The notes: generated by a model not told the origin, from the sequence alone. Numbered from the stretch's first letter, positions 24,721-36,240 are shown. The stretch is 64,000 nucleotides of DNA from Balaenoptera acutorostrata (GCF_949987535.1 NC_080066.1:90601600-90665599), one strand, 5' to 3'. Made by a program: numbers and translations.

Positions 24721-26150
24721 ATGAGCAAGAGATAGGCCTTAGGGGGCTAAATTATGTATGAGTAAGCCTGTTGATTGTATCAAAGTTAAGGTTCCAATGG
24801 TGTAATGAAGATTTTGAATTTAGTTCTTTGCAGAAGTAGTGATCAACATCCCCCAAAGGTATTTTTATTTTTAATCAATACAACCTTAGAGTAATTTGTT
24901 CTACAGTTCATCCATTGTCAGAAGTAAATATTTTCTTTAGGATCGAGTAATTTATTGCTGGAAAATAATGTAGGAATCTTTTAATCCTACCCTTTCATTT
25001 CACAGATAAGAAATCATGTGTACAGCTCAGTGATACATAGCTAGTTAATAATGATGGAGACTGGCCTAGAATCTAGGTCTCAGGACAAGAAATCTATTTC
25101 ACATTCCATCTGTGCCATGCTAAATGCCCCAAATACATGCCCATGTCCCAGGTTCAAGAGGTGCTTTTAAGTCTGATATTCTGCTGTTGGGTGACTGCAT
25201 CTGATATAGCCTACCCATACCCTTCCCACATTAATAGTTTTAACTTCTCTCCTCTCTGTCTTCATCTTTGCAAAATGAGGAATGATAATCTTCTGATCTA
25301 TCCTTTTGAGGATAGTTGGTACTCACAGATGACAATGGAAATGACATTCCCCTTGGTTTAGGGAGTTGTATTAGCCGACCTCTAAGTTTCCTTTCATCTT
25401 AGGATCTAGTTTTACTAGCATGGCAACCTCTTTCTCTTTTGCTTATTTAGTTACCTTTCCTTCTCTACTCTTATGTCTTTCTTGAGGGGCAATACCAAGA
25501 CCTGTTATGGTACCATAAACAAGGTTAAAATAAGGTTTTCAGTCCACCACCCTGCTCTCACATCCCCATCCCTTCTCCCATTTGACACATTATACACACA
25601 CATGCTTGCTTACATATAATATTGTGCTGATATATTGGATGTAACAGTATATTAGAATTAGTCCACTGTGGCTCCTTAAATTAAGTCTAGTAGATCCAAT
25701 TAGAATTTGATGCTGCTTTAGTAAAGCTGTGCTTAAAATTACTCTACTGATGAAGGTCTCATACTTACCTTTGGGAGCATCTTCTATTTGTGACTGGACC
25801 ACTCATGAAATTCTGAGCAACTGGCAGACCTACAAGCCTCTTCTGGGAAGAGCTGCCAAGGCAGGTCCTTATGCAAAGGTAGCCAAGCTTTTTGGAATGT
25901 GACTTTAAGAATCTGGTCACAACTGATTGAACCAGGGATTGTTCCATCACGGGAATATATTTATTGACTTAACATTGGACTGGCAGCCTATAAGATGACC
26001 AATGAGGTTTCTCAATATTTTATAATGAATAATAAGGTCTTCTGTCTAGAAGAGAGTTAATGCAAGATACACAAGGAGAAGTGGTAGATACCAGTATTAG
26101 AGGAAAAATAAAGGAAGCAGAAAGGTCACATAAATAACCTATTTGTCCCA
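24721..26150. other. Unassigned stretch with a MIR trace and repeat copy B
   Basis: About 24960-25085 resembles an antisense MIR (CATTTCACAGATAAGAAATC ... CAGCTCAGTGATACATAGCTAG). The rest has no recognised gene or repeat apart from the segment at 25703. Confidence 0.5.
25703..25785 (+). repeat. Unnamed dispersed repeat, copy B
   Basis: TAGAATTTGATGCTGCTTTA..., nearly matching 21421-21500 over about 80 bp with scattered changes and one small gap. The flanks differ. Confidence 0.6.
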
Positions 26151-26174
26151 AACATTTTGTCTCCAAGTCATGAT

Positions 26175-26520
26175 GGTCAAGTAGGAAATATTTGAGTTTT
26201 AGAGTTAGGTAGATTCAGATTCAAACACTTCATGTCTTCTTTGAGCCTCAACTTCCTTATTTAAAAAATGAGAACAGTAATGCCTTCTTCAAAGGATCAT
26301 TAAAAATATTAAATGATAAAGTGTTTTAAAAGACATGACATAGTATATATCAAATAGGTAAATAGCTAACAAATGGCAGCAAATAAGGGAATAGCTCATG
26401 AATTTCTTGAAAAGATTAAATGAGGTAACATGTGCTGTGCTACAGACACAGCATAGGCATCTATTTATAATAAATGTTCCCTCTGTCCCATGTGATTCCA
26501 GGAAGTATAAAGACTTCCTT
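26175..26520 (+). repeat. MIR-like SINE relic (sense)
   Basis: The region shows a degraded MIR order: TTTTAGAGTTAGGTAGATTCAGATTC, then TTTGAGCCTCAACTTCCTTA, then AAAATGAGAACAGTAATG and AAGTGTTTTAAAAG. A related partial copy may follow from 26380. Confidence 0.65.
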
Positions 26521-26534
26521 TAAATATCAAAGTA

Positions 26535-26740
26535 GACGAATTTCTGGTCTTCATTTGTTCATGTGCTCAAGAAATGTTTAGTGAGAATCTGCCTTATGCC
26601 AGACTAGAATAGAAAGATAAATCAGAAAGAGTTCCTGATAACTGGGAGTGTGTAGTATGGGTTTCAGAGAGACAGGAAAATAGGTAAATGACATTTTAAT
26701 GTGGTGAGTGCTATTACAGGGTGTTATGGTAGTATGCATG
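26535..26740 (-). repeat. L2-like LINE relic (antisense)
   Basis: 'TTTGTTCATGTGCTCAAGAAATGTTTAGTGAGAATCTGCCTTATGCCAGAC' is the antisense form of the L2 3' end, followed by degraded antisense L2 sequence. Confidence 0.65.
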
Positions 26741-27640
26741 GTTATCCGAATCCTTGCAGATTAAAATCAATACATCAAGAAGCATAAATTCCTCTCCCAG
26801 AAACCAATCAGAAGGATATTCAATGCCTGGAAACGCAAACCAACCACTGCATACAAGAGGTACGTAAAAGAAGGCCACAGTGTCTGTGAATGCCGAGAAG
26901 AGAGGAAACATGTCTGGCTAGCAAAATTCAAAGGAGATGCCCATCATCAAGAAAACAAAAGCTTTCCTCCAACACCATCTGGCATAAGAAAGGTCTGAGT
27001 TAATAGTAAAATAGCATCTTGTGCATTTTAGCTTCCATTATGATGTTTCCTGTGTTTCCCCTCTTTTTAGATGAGACTGAAATGAGAATATTAGCTGTAT
27101 TCATCTATCCATTCATCCAAATCCTCACTCCCTGTAAAGCATGCCATATGTGAAAGAAAAGCTTTAAAAATACATAATGCTTCTATTTTCATCTACTTCC
27201 AGAAATAAGCACTATAAATCATGCCCAGCCACCAAGTAATATTGAGCATCTGTTCATGGCATTTAAATGTCTAAAGGGGCTAAGGTTGTTTAGCCGAGAA
27301 AGGAGAAAACCAGAAGTAACATTTGTGACAGTCTATTATTCAAAGGGCAGTAAACAACTATTTATCATACCCTCTAAGGAATGAATAAGAGAAAAGAAGC
27401 TTGCAAGTATAAGAACTTCTTGAATATAAAGTTTAAAATGAAACAGTGAAATAGTTACTTCTACTTATCTATAATTACATTTATACATGTATACCTATAT
27501 GCATATAGAATTATAGAACCAGGACATCCCAAATATTATATCAAAGGCAAAAATTGGGGGAGGACAACCAGAAAGCTGTTTGAGAACCATGTTACTTCAT
27601 AAACATATGTTTTTAAAAGTTATCTACAAACCTGTTTTCC
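26741..27640. other. Unassigned stretch
   Basis: Nothing recognisable; AT-rich, with only short frames. Confidence 0.5.
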
Positions 27641-27800
27641 TCAATCAGCAAGTATTCATTGAGGAAATAAAATGTTATCAGACCAAATATTTTGAAGGAT
27701 TACAAAAAGTCTAAATTGTAATCCCTGCACTGAAGGAGTTTATAGTCTGGTTGGGAGACAAAGTGAGTAGATAAAGCAGTAGAAGATATAATGTTATTCA
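27640..27800 (-). repeat. L2-like LINE relic (antisense)
   Basis: AGCAAGTATTCATTGAGGAAAT... then CCCTGCACTGAAGGAGTTTATAGTCTGGTTGGGAGACAAA is a degraded antisense L2 3' region. Confidence 0.65.
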
Positions 27801-28234
27801 TGATTATATCCTGTATTGGTTGTGTAATGAGATGGCAATATTGCAGGTGTTCTGAAGATGACAGGCTTAGATTCATTTGGAAGTCTTGTATTAGCCTGGA
27901 GGCAGGGAAACTTGACTTGATATATTTTTTTGAAGTTTTAAATTTTTTATACAGTTTTTAAAGGTTACACTCCATTTACAGTTATTACAAAATATTAGTT
28001 ATATAGTTATATTGTATGTTGTACAATATGTCCTTGTAGCCTATCTTACAACCACTAGTTTATACCTCCCACTCCTTCACCCCTATATCACCCCTCCCCA
28101 CCTCCCTACTGATAAGCACTAGTTTGTTCTCTGTATCAGTGGGTCTGCTTCTTTTTTGTTATATTTACTACTTTGTTTCTTTCTTTTTTTTTTTTTAACA
28201 TTATATTGTGGCAGTCTTGGCACATCTTTGTTTT

Positions 28235-28511
28235 TATAAATTTATTTATTTATATTTATTTTTGGCTGCGTTGGGTCTTCGTTGGGGTGTGCGGGCTTCT
28301 CATTGCAGTGGCTTCTTTTGTGCAGAGCACGGCTCTAGGCACACGGGCTTCAGTAGATGTGGCTCGTGGGCTCTAGAGCGCAGACTCAGTAGTTGTGGTG
28401 CACAGGCTGAGTTGCTCCGTGGCATGTGGGAACTTCCCAGACCAGAGATCGAACCTGTGTCCCCTGCATTGGCAGGTGGATTCTTAACCACTGCACCACC
28501 AGGGAAGTCCC
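28235..28511 (-). mobile_element. Older CHR-family SINE (minus) inside the L1
   Basis: Antisense SINE ending ACCAGGGAAGTCCC at about 28511. It has the older layout with repeated 'GTAGTTGTGG/GTAGATGTGG' blocks and lacks the CACTCTTCATCG segment of the younger copies. Confidence 0.9.
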
Positions 28512-28680
28512 ACTAATTTGTTTTTGTTTTTGTTTTGTTTTAGATTCCACATGTAAATGATATCATACAGTACTTGTCTTTCTCTGACTTATTTCACTTA
28601 GCATAATACACTCCAAGTCCATTCATGTTGCTACAGATGGGAAAATTTCATTACTTTTTATGGCTGTCTAGTAGTCCATT

Positions 28681-28726
28681 GTGTGTGTGTGTGTATGTGT
28701 GTATATATATATACATATATATATCA
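28681..28726 (+). repeat. (TG)n(TA)n microsatellite in L1
   Basis: GTGTGTGTGTGTGTATGTGTG followed by TATATATATACATATATATAT, within the antisense L1 ORF2 3' region. Confidence 0.9.
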
Positions 28727-30522
28727 CCTCTTCTTTATTGATCTGTTGATGGACACTTAGGTTGCTTTCATATCTTGGCAATTGTAAATAATGCTGCTAT
28801 TAACATTGGGGTGTGTGTATCTTTTCAAATTAGTGTTGTTGTTTTTTTCAGATATATACCCAGGAGTGGAATTGCTGCATCATATGGTAGTTATATTTGT
28901 AGTGTTTTGAGAAACCTTCTTACTGCTTCCACAGTGGCTGCACCAATTTATATTCCCACCAACAGTGTATAAAGGTTCCCTTTTCTCCACATCCTCGCCA
29001 GCATCTGTTATTTGTGTTCTTTTTGATGATATCCATTCTGACGTGTGTGAGGTGATATCTCATTGTGGTTTTGATTTGCGTTTCCCTGATGATTACGGAT
29101 GTTGAGTATCTTTTCATGTGCCTGTTGGTCATCTGCATGTCCTCTTTAGAAAAATGTCTATTCAGTTCCTCTGCCCATTTTTAACCGGGTTGTTTGTTTT
29201 TTTGATATTGAGTTGTATGAGCTGTTTATATATGTTAGATATTAACCCCTTATCAGTCATAGCATTTGCAAATATTTTCTCCCATTCTGAGGGTTGTCTT
29301 TTCATCTTGTTTATGGTTTCCTTTGCTGTGGAAAAGCTTTTAAATTTAATTAGGTCCTATTTGCATATTTTTGCTTTTATTTCCTTTACTCAAGGAGACG
29401 GATCCAAAAACATAATGCTGCAATTTATGTCAGAGTGTTCTGCCTATGTTTTCCTCTATAAGTTTATAGTGTCTGGTCTTAACGTTTAATCTATTTTGAG
29501 TTTATTTTTGTGTATTGTGTTAGAGAGTGTTCTAATTTCATTCTTTTACATGTAGCTGTCCAGGTTTCCCAGCACCATTTATTGAAGAGACTGTCTTTTC
29601 TCCATTGTGTATTCTTGCCTCTTTTGTCATAGATTAACTGACCTTAAGTGCATGGGTTTATTTCTGGACTCTCTATCCTGTTCCATTGATCTATATGTTT
29701 GTTTTTGTGCCTGTACCATACTCTTTTGATTACTGTGGCTTTGTATTATAGCCTGAAGCCAGGAAGCATGATTCCTCCAGCTCTGTTCTTTCTCAAGATT
29801 GTTTTGGCTAATTAGGGTCTTCTGTGTTTCCATACAAATTAAAACTTTTTTGTTCTGGTTCTGTGAAAAATGCCATCAGTGATTTGGTAGGGATTGCATT
29901 GATTCTGTAGATTGCCTTGGGTAGTATGGTCATTTTAGCAATACTGATTCTTCCAATCCAAGAACACAGTATATCTTTCCATCTGTGTGTATCATCTTCA
30001 GGTTCTTTCATCAGTATATTACAGTTTTCAGAGTACAGGTCTTTTGCCTCCTTAGGTAGGTTTATTCGTAGGTATTTTATTCTTTTTGATGCAATGGTAA
30101 ACGGGATTGTTTCCTTAATTTCTCTTTCTGATATTTCATTTTTAGTGTATGGAAATGCAACAGATTTCTGTATATTAATTTTGTATCCTGCAACTTTACC
30201 GAATTCCTCTATGAGCTCTAGTAGTTTTCTGGTGGCATCTTTAGGATTTTCTATGTATGGTGTCCTGTCATCTGCAAACATGGACAGTTTTACTTCTCCC
30301 TTTCCAATTTGGATTTCTTTTTTTTCTTTTTCTTCTCTGATTGCTATAGCTAGGACTTCCAAAACTATGTTGGTAAAAGTGGTGAGAGTGGGCATCCTTG
30401 TCTTGTTCCTGATCTCAGAGGAAATGTTTTCAGCTTTTCACCATTGAGAATGATGTTAGCTGTGGGTTTGTCATATGTGGCCTTTATTATGTTGAATTAT
30501 GTTCCCTCTATGCCCACAGATT

Positions 30523-30535
30523 GGCCAAGATGGTG
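30523..30535 (+). promoter_or_regulatory. YY1-type motif at the L1 5' end
   Basis: CCAAGATGG near the first bases of the 5' UTR matches the YY1-binding element known at the start of human L1 promoters. The long L1 has the same word at 45583-45591. Confidence 0.5.
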
Positions 30536-31398
30536 GAGTAGAAAAACCCTGAGCTCACCTCCTCTCATGAGCACATCAAAATCACAGCTGTCTGCAGAAC
30601 AACCATTGATGAAAAAGACTAGAACCTATCAGAAAAGATCTTCTACAACTAAAGACATAAAGAAGGAACAACAGCGAGACAGGTAGGAGGGGCAAACTCA
30701 TGATATAATTATGTCCCATTGCCCTGAGTGGGTGAACCACAAACTGGAGAATAATATTGAAGAGGCTCTCCCACAAGAGTAAGAGTTCTGAGCCCCACAT
30801 CAGGTTCTCAGGCTGGGGTCCAGCCCTGGGAAGATGACCTGCCAGAGCATTTGGCTTTGAAGTCCAGCGTGCCTTAATTTTGGGAAACCTGCAAGACTGG
30901 AGGAAATAGAGACTTCACTCTTAAAGGGCACACACAAAATCTCATGTGCACCAGGATGCAAGGCAAAAGGACTAATTTGATAAGAGCCAGGGCAAGCCTC
31001 CCTAGTGGTCTTAGAGAGTCTCATGGAGAGGCAGGGTGTGGCTGCAGCTCACCCTGGGGACACTGGTGGCAGCTATATTTGGGAACATGCTACCACATGA
31101 ACACTGCTGGTGGCAGTTGCCATCTTGGGATCCACCCTCTAGCTCATTAGTGCCAAGACCTGGCCCCACCCAACAGCCTGTAGGTGCCAGTGCTGGACAC
31201 CTCAGGTCAAACAACTAACTGGACAGTGACACAGCCTCACCCATCTGCAGCCAGGCTGCCTAAAGACTTTCTGAGCCCACAGCCACCTCTAGACACGGCC
31301 CTGTCCACCAGAAGACCAAGACCCAGCTCCACCCACCAGTAGGCAGGCTCCAGCCCTGCTGTCCAGAAAGCCAGCCCTAGCCTCTGAACCAGCCTCAC

Positions 31399-31412
31399 CC
31401 ACCAGGGGGCAG
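31399..31412 (+). promoter_or_regulatory. CTCF-like core motif in L1 5' UTR
   Basis: CCACCAGGGGGCAG is an excellent match to the CTCF core. The equivalent position of the long L1 (46394-46407) has CCACCAGAGGGCAG. Binding is inferred from sequence only. Confidence 0.5.
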
Positions 31413-31555
31413 ATACCAGGTGCAAGAAAACCATGATCCTGTGGCCTGCAATTCCAGCCTGCCAGACCCTATCCAGGGACAAGCTGGGCCCTTGCTCCAT
31501 CCACTAGCAGGCCAACACAAGTTTGGAAAAACCCAGACCCCCTACCCAACTGAGC

Positions 31556-32090
31556 TGATTTCTGAATAATCATATTTTATAGGTGAACAAGAAAAGGAAA
31601 AAGAAAAAACAAAAAAGGATATTGTGAGAAAAGACAGTGAAGTAGAAATTAATAAGGTATTTTCATGGAGTGAATAAAAATATAAACCTAATCAGAGGAA
31701 AAGGAATGTGTTAGAAGGTAGTGGGGAGAAAGTTCCAGCGTGTAGAATGGGACAACCCAACAAACTGTTTTCCATTCATGGCCAGGATAATGCCCACACA
31801 CCCTATTTGTCATGTGCCTTCTAGTCATTTGTAGTCCAACTGAACACTCTGTTCTCATCAACCTCATTACTAACCTGTGTTCTCCCAGAACAGCACACAT
31901 ACCCAGTCAGATGGTCCACATAGGATGACACTAGCATCAAAATCAATGCAGTTTTCTGATAAGATTGTGCTTTATCTTACCTTGTATTCTCAAGGTAAGT
32001 GCAGATGAGCTCTTTGCAATAATACATCCCTTCTCATCATTATTTACTTCTCTCTTCTCTCCATTTCTTTTTCTTGTTCTTGGTGCTCAT
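31556..32090. other. Unassigned stretch
   Basis: No gene or named repeat recognised. An A-rich purine tract (GAAAAGGAAAAAG...) lies near 31590-31620. Confidence 0.5.
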
Positions 32091-32260
32091 TTGTTCATTA
32101 TTAATTCAACAAGCATGTTACTGAGCTTCTACTCAGCCTCATGCTCTGGGCCAGACACTGGAAATACAGACATATGTAAGACTCTTTTTACACTTAAGAC
32201 ACTTTTAGTCTAGAGAGAGGTACAGATAAGTCAAACATGTGACTCCAGTAGAGTTTGATG
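32090..32260 (-). repeat. L2-like LINE relic (antisense)
   Basis: ATTAATTCAACAAGCATGTTACTGAGC ... CTGGGCCAGACACTGGAAATACAGACAT is the antisense L2 3' end. Confidence 0.7.
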
Positions 32261-32524
32261 CATGCTCTTTGTTGCAACACCTCACCTAGCTCTCTGAGGA
32301 AGTTCATCTAAACTGAACACTAAACAGAACAAGTAGGTAAAGATGGGTGGAGAATGGGGTCTGCTTTAGTCAGAAAGAACAGTATGTGAAACTTGAAGTG
32401 AGAAAACACAGCACACTTGGAGGACCACAAGAAATATGACATGAGCTACAGCTTGATAGAGAACAGATTAGTGGCAGAACAACCCTGCAGTAGGAGCCCC
32501 ATTATCATAAGTCTTTGATAATTT

Positions 32525-32720
32525 CATTCAATCATTGACTCATTGGGCACACACTTAATGAGTACTCATTGTGTGTCAGGAGTTGTGCTAGAGACTAGAC
32601 ACAGAATTCCACACAAGACACAGACCTGCCTCAAAGGAGCTTTCAATCTAGCTGAGATGTTATAGCACTAAACTGACAGTTTAGGAGGGTTGTGATGGCT
32701 GTGGAGGAGCACATGACTCA
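32525..32720 (-). repeat. L2-like LINE relic (antisense)
   Basis: ATTCAATCATTGACTCATTGGGCACACACTTAATGAGTACTCATTGTGTGTCAGG followed by CCTCAAAGGAGCTTTCAATCTAG repeats the antisense L2 3' pattern, a second relic close to the first. Confidence 0.7.
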
Positions 32721-33560
32721 TTCCAATTTCATTCTGTAACATTCTTACTGCCTCTGATCTCCTTTTCTTCTCTTCCAGACTCATTTTTTAAATTTTTATT
32801 TATTTTTTGTAAGATTTGTTAAGCTCTCCTGCTGTACTCTTTATTTTGTTCTTACTCCTTTTGTTGCTTAAATAACCAAAATGGACATCTCCATTAACAT
32901 TCAGAAATATAATATATCGTTCCAAATAAATCACATAGATGCATGTACTCAGGTTCATTTTATTGTTAAATTTGCTGAGAAATCGATAATGGATTTTAGG
33001 CCTAATTTTTATCTAAACCTTTTATATTTTTAAATAAACTAGAAAGCAAGAATTAGAAATAAATGTGAAAAAGATAGTGTAAGTATTGTTCTCCTTCTGT
33101 CTATACCAAGCCAAAATAAAATGTAGAAATTAAAAAAATATTGAATTAAGGAAATAAACTTAATAGAAAAAATTACAAGAGCACAAAGAGTTTATCTCTA
33201 TAACTTAATTCAACATTTCTTCAAGGAGGCAGGAATTTGTCAATAGGCAAGTTGTCACTAACAGTATGTTCCTGGGGAAGGTTGAAGAGCTGGCTGAAAC
33301 AAATAAAACAGTAATAACACTACTGAGAAAAGGTAAATAGGATGCTGGAGCAAACAGTAGTGAAAAGGAATGAGATAGGGAAGAATAAATAATAGAAACA
33401 CTGAGAAAGCAATGTTTTGGGATTGAACGTAACAACAAGGAAATTAAATTCAGAGAGATAGATAGGACATGAAAAAAGAGAATAAGCTTAGTTTTCTCTC
33501 TCCTGCTTCTCTATCCAAGAGAAATAACTGTCGGCTACAGATCATAAAGCTTTATGGACT
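32721..33560. other. Unassigned stretch
   Basis: AT-rich, with no recognised gene or repeat. Confidence 0.5.
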
Positions 33561-33562
33561 CA

Positions 33563-33582
33563 TGACCTCTGACCTCTGACCC
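33563..33582 (-). promoter_or_regulatory. Triple nuclear-receptor half-site array (DR1 spacing)
   Basis: The plus strand reads TGACCT C TGACCT C TGACCC. On minus this is GGGTCA G AGGTCA G AGGTCA: three direct half-sites, each separated by one base. DR1 pairs are the binding form for RXR heterodimers with PPAR, HNF4 and COUP-TF. It lies in non-repeat DNA. Motif evidence only. Confidence 0.45.
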
Positions 33583-34128
33583 TGCGATTTATTTTCTCTG
33601 AGCAGAGGGGCAACCTCTTCTCCTTCCGAGAAAAATGAGGCAACATGGCTGGGTGGCTTCTCCCATCCATCAGGCAATGAAATGTGTCTGGGTCTCAATT
33701 TTCCATCAGCACTCTTGCTTCAGGCCAACTCAGGACTGGTTCACAGACCAATACAAAGAATCAGCAGACACATTTTATTTAAAATATATATACATTCAAC
33801 TTATAAATCCTTTCTACTGAACCACAGAAGGCAAGCAGTTCCTAGTTTAATTAACACACTTAAATTGCTGAGAGTCAGCAGAACCAGTTCATAATTGGCC
33901 AGAGCTGATCTGCCCCCTTTGCAAAAAAAGTTAACTCAGTGTAAAGGAAGAAGAGTTCCTTCATTTGCATTGGCCTCTTCTATTTGATAAGTAGAGGTGT
34001 CCATTTGTAAATGGGTACATTTGCACATACAGTCCATCAAAAAAGGTATTTCCAGAAAAGCAGTAATAATTAGAGTACACATGCCCTCTTTGATGCCATT
34101 TGAAGCAGCAAGGAGACTGACAGGAGTC
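33583..34128. other. Unassigned, repeat-poor stretch
   Basis: No recognised repeat. Part of a relatively repeat-free interval (about 33.5-34.9 kb) that could hold conserved non-coding sequence. Confidence 0.45.
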
Positions 34129-34161
34129 GGGGGTGGGGGGGTGGGGGGAGGGGACCTGGGG
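34129..34161 (+). other. G-quadruplex-forming G-rich tract
   Basis: Five G runs of 4-7 bases are separated by loops of 1-4 bases (GGGGG-T-G7-T-G6-A-GGGG-ACCT-GGGG). This comfortably meets the usual quadruplex pattern on the plus strand. Confidence 0.8.
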
Positions 34162-35000
34162 TAAAATGTTCTTTTGTGAAGCTAAGACTGCTGGTAGCCA
34201 GAGTTGGCTCTGGCTTTTGGGGGCAAAGGAGACTGAGTCATCTTCCTTCATAGAGCTGATTTGTTGAAAGGGCACGAGAAATTCCCAGGGATTTCATGCT
34301 GCTTTGAAGCAACCTGCATTTCAAATGGATGGGAAAGGGGGTGGGAGAAATGGGTTTTGTTGCTAGGTCTCCCTAAGACTTGCCAAAATTTTGCCTCTTT
34401 CTTTGTAAACCCAGTAACTGCCCCAGCTGGGCTCCCCATTACTCTAAACAGGAAAGAGATGAATATGCCCTGTCCTTTTCAGCTTGCAAATGTGCTTTGG
34501 TGAGGGCAAACATGGCCATGTTTGTTCTCCCTGGGGAACAAGTCAGGCATGAAGTCCCTTTTGTTCACGCTAAGAACAACCTTCTCTTATTTCCAAGTCT
34601 CAGAGGGGCTAGTGACTTAATCTGGAAATATTAACATGAATACTACCTGGAAAGGGAAAGGGCTGCACTCTGTGAAGCTGTCTAGGAGTTGGTGTCTGTC
34701 TGAAGCCCCAGGAGATGCAGAGATGCAGGTGATTCCTGGGAGAGTTCCCCTTTAGTTGGCATACAGGTCCATAAAGCGAGTTTCCCTGATATGCAGGAGA
34801 GCACAGAGCTGATCCTACAGTGTCTCTAGTGTTAGTTTACAAAAGGGTTATGAGCTGAAGGAGTGAGACATCTTAGATACCATAGGAATATAAAAATATA
34901 GCCATGATTAGTGTATTAGTGTATGTTTCCTAATGAATATATGCAAAGAAGAGAGCAGAGGGATGGATGTTTCAGCAGTGAGTTCATGAGACCTTGCACA
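34162..35000. other. Repeat-poor stretch with possible regulatory motifs
   Basis: No repeat recognised. It contains an 18-bp perfect palindrome at 34507-34524 and a TTGCAAAT half-octamer-like word near 34485. Frames of 60-80 codons lack domains. Confidence 0.4.
34507..34524. promoter_or_regulatory. 18-bp palindrome with facing forkhead-like motifs
   Basis: CAAACATGGCCATGTTTG is a perfect inverted repeat. With flanks it gives GCAAACA and TGTTTGT, two convergent forkhead-type words. Confidence 0.4.
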
Positions 35001-35005
35001 TTATG

Positions 35006-35042
35006 GTGTGTGTGGTGTGTGTGTGTGTGTATATATATATAC
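35006..35042 (+). repeat. (GT)n(AT)n microsatellite
   Basis: GTGTGTGGTGTGTGTGTGTGTGTATATATATATAC. Confidence 0.9.
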
Positions 35043-35059
35043 ATGTACAAGGTGCTTGG

Positions 35060-36240
35060 GTAGGTTGATAATAAAAATAAGCCATCATCCTTATCTTCAC
35101 TGAATTTACAGGAAGAAAAAAAAAGTATCAATCAGAGTCTTATTATGATTATAGTAAAGGGCAGGTACAATATGGTACTGATGCGTACCATATGAGAGAA
35201 AGAACTCTGGGGGTTTAAAAATGAGAGATATCATATTTCATCAAGTGAAATCAGGGAAAGCTTTATGCAGGAGGCAGCCTCCAACATGAAACTTGATGCA
35301 CGAGGAGGCCTCCAACATATGGTGGGTAGAAAGGAGGGTATTCTACTAATGGGGAGAAAGTGATCAAGAGTGCCCAGGTAAGAAAGTACAGGACTTGCTG
35401 GTAGAATGGTGTGGTTTGACTGAAGCATCACATTCTTATAGTGAGCAAAAAATAGTAAGAAATAGAAATAAACAGCCAGATCAGTGTCATATTATTGAAG
35501 GCCTTAAAATGTTAGGCTATTTGTTTGTTTAACTAGATAAGGAATAGGGACTATTTGAAGATTTTGAACAAGGAAGTTATATAATTGGAACTATTCAGAA
35601 ATTAATCTAATAATGGGATATATTAGAAGAAAATTGGAGATTGAAACCCACAGGACTGTCTATTTTAGTAATCTAGTCAAAATGTACCAAATCTTTTATA
35701 TTAGAACTGTGGAAACAGGAATAGTAAAAGAGAGAGATTGGAGAGACTTTGAAAAAGTAGATTCTACAGGCTTGTCAACTCATTGATGTGGCTGGCAAGG
35801 GAGAGAGAAGAGCCAGAGATGATGCCAGGGTTTGGAGTCCATGGGATTGGAATAACAGTGTTGCCATGGAGAGAAAAGATAATCTGGAGTTTTGGAGGAA
35901 GTGGATTTCAGTTTGGGGTATATCGAAGCAAAGGTACTAGCTAGAAACTGAGTTAGAAATGCTTAGCAGGCAGCTATATTATAGCAAACAGGCCAGGGCT
36001 AAGACATAGAATTAGGAGTCATTGATTTAGCAAATTGTTGGGGAGATCCTACTCTATGCCAGGCACTGTGTTAGGGTACTGGGGTTACTGAGATAAATAA
36101 GGCCAATGACTTCTGGTGTCACAAATAGTTTATAGACCAGTAAGGAATAAAGACAGGTAAATTCACAGTCCCCTGAAAAGTGATAACTGCTATGAGGGAA
36201 AGGAGGGAAGCACAGGGTGTGATGCAACAGGAAAAGTTCC
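35060..36240 (-). repeat. Extended L2-like LINE relic and related fragments
   Basis: The interval follows old mammalian LINE2-type sequence. Segments such as GCTTTATGCAGGAGGCAGCCTCC, 'GAAGGCCTTAAAATGTTAGGCTATT' and 'TTTGAACAAGGAAGTTATATAATTGG' are followed by 'GATGCCAGGGTTTGGAGTCC' and then CTACTCTATGCCAGGCACTGTGTTAGG (about 36049). It is strongly diverged with no open frame. Edges and orientation are uncertain. Confidence 0.55.

Larger units (their letters stand above)
27923..30520 (-). mobile_element. L1 3' half (minus strand), part of a twin-primed insertion
   Basis: From a short T tail at about 27923 the plus strand gives antisense L1 3' UTR (27930-28190), then an inserted SINE, then the ORF2 3' end including the zinc-knuckle region (about 28920-29080) and on into the reverse transcriptase region. 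It breaks off at about 30516 in the ORF2 segment that reads GTGGGCATAGAGGGAAC on the minus strand (compare 49631-49647 in the long L1). Many stops occur; a minus frame of 195 codons (30395-29808) is an RT fragment with the ADD motif changed. It is joined directly to an inverted L1 5' UTR at 30521. Confidence 0.88.
30521..31555 (+). mobile_element. Inverted L1 5' UTR joined to the L1 3' half
   Basis: It starts at the very 5' end of an L1 (GGCCAAGATGGTGGAGTAG, compare 45583-45600) and follows L1 5' UTR order for about 1 kb, ending near 31555 in unrelated AT-rich DNA. It is opposite in orientation to the adjoining L1 3' half, and the L1 5' end lies exactly at the junction. That is what twin priming predicts when the second cDNA runs to the RNA 5' end. 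It contains a YY1-like core near its start and a CTCF-like motif at 31399. No target-site duplication could be confirmed. Confidence 0.8.

Noticed and set aside
29808..30395. 195-codon minus frame as an active reverse transcriptase
   Set aside because: It is an internal piece of the truncated, rearranged L1 with flanking stops.
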